A stretch of DNA of 48,716 nucleotides from the NCBI GenBank assembly GCA_900155495.1, contig FTLJ01000518.1, positions 1 through 48,716 of the forward strand, read 5' to 3'. Origin of the DNA: Porogramme epimiltina (taxonomy: Eukaryota; Basidiomycota; Agaricomycetes; Polyporales; Polyporaceae). The notes beneath the pieces are model-generated. The model did not search any database, was not told the origin of the DNA, and saw only the letters and a program-made list of their open reading frames with translations. The number at the start of each line of letters is the position of its first letter. Positions within the stretch are counted from its first letter, which is position 1. The translations under genes were made by a program, and so were the position numbers. Shown piece after piece: positions 46,120-48,716 of the stretch.

Positions 46120-48580
46120 TCACGCCTCCTCGTCGCCCGAGTCCTCCTGGACCATCCCGATCTCGAACTCGCCGCACACGTCCCACCGGGAGCCCTCGGC
46201 GGCGGCGGAGACGTACTTGACGAAGCGCATCACGCCCTCGTCGCGCAGCACGAGCAGCAGGCGGTTGAAGCCCGGCTGCACCGTCAGCAGCGTCCCGTCC
46301 TCCTCGTCCTCTTCCTCCTCGTCCTCGCCGCCGTCCTGCTCGTCCGCGTCGCGCATGCGCACCTCGCCCCCAGCGGCGGTCGAGGACGATTCCGGCGCGG
46401 CGGTGTACCCGTTCGCGGCCCCGTTTGCGCCGCCCTTCTTCTTGGTCGAGCCCGAGCGGTACACCGCCGGGTCGTCCTCCTCGCCGTGCGGCGCCATATA
46501 GCACTAGAAAAACGACGCACAACATCAGCACCCGCCTCCCCGAACCAAAACTCGAAAAAGACCGACGCACCTCCCACCCGCCCCACTCGCCCGTCTGCCA
46601 CCCGACCGGCACCGCCTCCTCGCCCATCGCGACGTCGTGCTCGCGCGCCTCGACCTGCGGCGTGAGCCCGAGGACGACGTCGAGCCGCGCCTCGCGCGCC
46701 TCGCTCGTCGCGAGCGTGTAGTCGAGCCCCGGGCGGAAGCGCCGCGCCTCCGCCGCGTAGCGCACGGGCAGCAGCCGGCTCACCGCCGCGAGCCACGCGC
46801 GCAGCGCGCCGCTCGCGAACAGCGCGTCCTGCACGCTCCGCACCGCGTCGTCCACGCGCGGGTGCGCCCACCGCGGGCTCGGTGCCGGAGTAGTGGCAGC
46901 AGATGAAGAGGATGAGGATGAAGAAGCAGAGGTGGAGGAATCTTGCGGGCGGAGCGTGCAGTACCGCCACTTGTGCGGGGGCCCGCGGGCCTCCCACGCG
47001 CTGCCGGGGGCGACGCCGGCGGTGTGGGGCGGGATGCGCGTCGCGCGCGCGGGGCCGAGCCCGTCCGCGTCGTCGCGCTCCGCGAGGCCCGCGCGGAGGC
47101 GGTCCGCGAGCGGCGCGCAGAGGAACGAGTGCAGCTCGAGCGAGGACTCCTCGACGAAGCGCGCGGCGAGCATCTTCATCGTGCGCGGCTGGAGGTACAC
47201 CGGGTTGAGGAACTCGGCGAGGAACGCCGCGTGCTCTTCTGAGAGCGGGTCGTCTGGCAGCGGCGGGTCTGCGTCCTCGGGGTACGCCCGGAACTCGGTC
47301 TGCGTGGACGCCTGAGGGGCGGGCGGGCGGCGGGAGGGGGAGGGGCTCGGTGAACGAGGAGCGAGGGATGGAGGCGACTGGAAAGACTCACGAGCTGCTC
47401 TCGCGAGCTTTTCAGCTCCTGCTGGGCCTCGGGGACGTACCCCTCCTCCCCGGGCTGGGCGGAATGGAACCAGCCGCTGATGCTGAGGCGCTGGCGGCCG
47501 TCCTCGGACTCACCCACGACGACCTCCTCGACGGAGTGGAAGCTGTGGCCGGGCTGGACCTCGAAGAAGATGAACTGGTTCCAGACGGGCGGGATGCTCT
47601 TCGAGGGGACGGGGAGCGGCTCGGGGAGGCCCTCGGGGCCGGGCTTGACGGGGTAGAGCTCGAGCGCGCCGCCCCACTCGGCCTGCCAGCCCTGGTAGTG
47701 CGGGAGGGGCATGTAGAGGATGTACGACACGCGGCGGGTGCCGATCACGTCGTCGTGGTTGAGGAGGTGGCAGCCCTTGCGGTAGCTGACGACGGACATG
47801 TCCTGCTTGGTGCCCGAGAGCGGGCCGCAGCCGGTGACGGCGCGGAGGAAGGCGCGGAACATGGGCGAGTAGAGCGCGTCGCGGAGCGTGAGGAGCGAGG
47901 GCAGGAGCGCGATCTGCTGCTCGGTGAGGTACGAGAGCGAGGCGAGGTCGCCCGTCTGGTACACCTGTAGAGAGAGGGGCGGCGCGGGGACGCGGGTGAG
48001 AAGGGGCGTCCTGCGCGGGGGGAGTAGGAGGAGGAGGGGCCGGCCGGGGAGCGCAGGGCGAATAACGACATCGAAGCTCACTGCGCAGGGGGTTACGAGC
48101 GATTCCTGCGCCGAGCTCCTGCCGCGAGGTGGGCGAGGAACGTCGCAGAGAACGTTCTCCCGCGAGGCCGCGGGGGCTTCCCCCCTCTCGCCAGCCTTCG
48201 CCCAGCGCCCACCCTGCTCTGGCCTCGAGCACGCGCGCACGCACCTTGTAGATGTCCGTCTCCTTCTCGGAAAAGCTGAGCTCCGCGAGCGCCTCGTCCT
48301 TGACCTTCTGGAGGAGGTCGTCCTGGAAGAGCTTCTCGACGAGGGTGTGCTTGAACGGCGCGCTCGCGTCGTACTCGGTGTGCAGGCGGTGGATGTTCGC
48401 GGGCGCGAAGAGGTCCGGCGCGAAGTGGGGCGTGGGGTCCGCGCCCGCGCTGCCTGCCGCGGCGGGGGCGGGGGCGGGGGCGTCGGAGATGTGGCTCGAC
48501 TTGAGCCTTTTGAGCAGCGCGGGCTCGGCGTCGGCGTCGGGGCCGGGCGAGGGCGAGCGGTCGTGCGTGCGGTGCGTCAT
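46120..48580 (-). CDS. TPA1: 2-oxoglutarate/Fe(II) dioxygenase, Ofd1/Tpa1 (OGFOD1) family
   Basis: Prolyl 3-hydroxylase of ribosomal protein uS12 (Rps23) in budding yeast and humans; the fission yeast relative Ofd1 also controls the Sre1N factor under low oxygen. Four exons (48580-48245, 47964-47392, 47311-46571, 46503-46120) give 677 aa. The N-terminal catalytic jelly roll has the metal triad: HDD in LLNHDDVIG (His182/Asp184), the distal His in GHSFHSVEEV, and the 2-oxoglutarate Arg in RQRLSISGWFHSA. The second jelly roll (~330-677) carries LDYTLATSEAREARLDVVLG and the C-terminal WDVCGEFEI. A Ser run and an acidic stretch are low-complexity insertions. Intron 1 (47965-48244) is 280 nt, long for this genome. 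Coding GC is very high, which produces long shadow frames on the other strand. Confidence 0.93.
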
Positions 48581-48716
48581 TGCTGCAGCTTGTGTGGGCG
48601 GCGGGGTGACGTTAACGAGATGGCGGGTAGGGGAAGCGAGGAGGGGAGGAGGGCCCGGGGGCGTGAAAAAGAAGAAACGGGAGAGGAGAGGGGGGTGGCA
48701 GCGCCCTAGGCGGGGA
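48581..48716. other. 5' flank at window edge
   Basis: The last 136 bases are G-rich upstream sequence of the dioxygenase gene. No gene is seen before the window ends. Confidence 0.5.

Noticed and set aside
46284..47000. Alternative long frame on the minus strand, rich in Arg and Ala
   Set aside because: It is an out-of-frame shadow of the Ofd1/Tpa1 gene caused by very high GC; it crosses the intron and has no family features.
1..48716. CRISPR arrays, insertion sequences or bacterial operon signals
   Set aside because: The sequence is intron-rich fungal DNA; no such arrays, terminal repeats or transposase fragments were seen.

Overview
The window looks like nuclear DNA from an agaricomycete (wood-decay or Polyporales-like) basidiomycete. 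The evidence is dense genes split by many introns of about 45-70 nt, GC-rich third codon positions, F-box paralogues, a heme-thiolate peroxidase gene, and clear orthologues of conserved fungal housekeeping genes. I rebuilt the gene models by hand, using splice sites, phase and family conservation. Every multi-exon model below closes in frame. No transposon, rRNA, tRNA or CRISPR array was recognised.

Layout, left to right: a large disordered protein of unknown function (-, 638-3638); an HDEL-tailed ER Hsp90 of the GRP94 type (+, 4396-7388), which shares a divergent promoter with it; a WW/FF-repeat splicing or elongation factor (+, 7691-10361); a short chloroperoxidase-family heme-thiolate peroxidase (+, 10868-11663); an 18-exon MFS anion:cation symporter (+, 12885-15382); an IQGAP (-, 15835-22227); gamma-tubulin complex GCP3/Spc98 (+, 22907-26188); the Ccc2-type copper ATPase (-, 26389-30694); and, head to head with it, the Vip1/Asp1 inositol pyrophosphate kinase (+, 31206-34678). 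The next stretch is looser and less GC-rich. It holds two related F-box-like genes in opposite orientation (-, 35623-36978; +, 41999-43408) around an AKTIP/FTS-type E2 variant (-, 38296-39171) and mitochondrial Rcf2 (+, 39816-40620). The window closes with a two-RRM Nop13-like nucleolar protein (+, 43904-45659) and an Ofd1/Tpa1 2-oxoglutarate dioxygenase (-, 46120-48580).

The genes do not form an obvious pathway cluster. Loose themes are the secretory pathway (GRP94, Ccc2), cytokinesis and microtubules (IQGAP, GCP3, FTS, Vip1/Asp1) and RNA biology (WW/FF factor, Nop13, Ofd1/Tpa1). I found no convincing new multi-gene system. The best leads are an in-frame TGA in VIP1 followed by 108 more open codons in the same frame, a GRP94 in a fungus, four probable GC-AG introns, micro-exons of 15, 11 and 6 nt, a stop-free 282-nt intron inside an RRM of NOP13, and the diverged inverted F-box pair.
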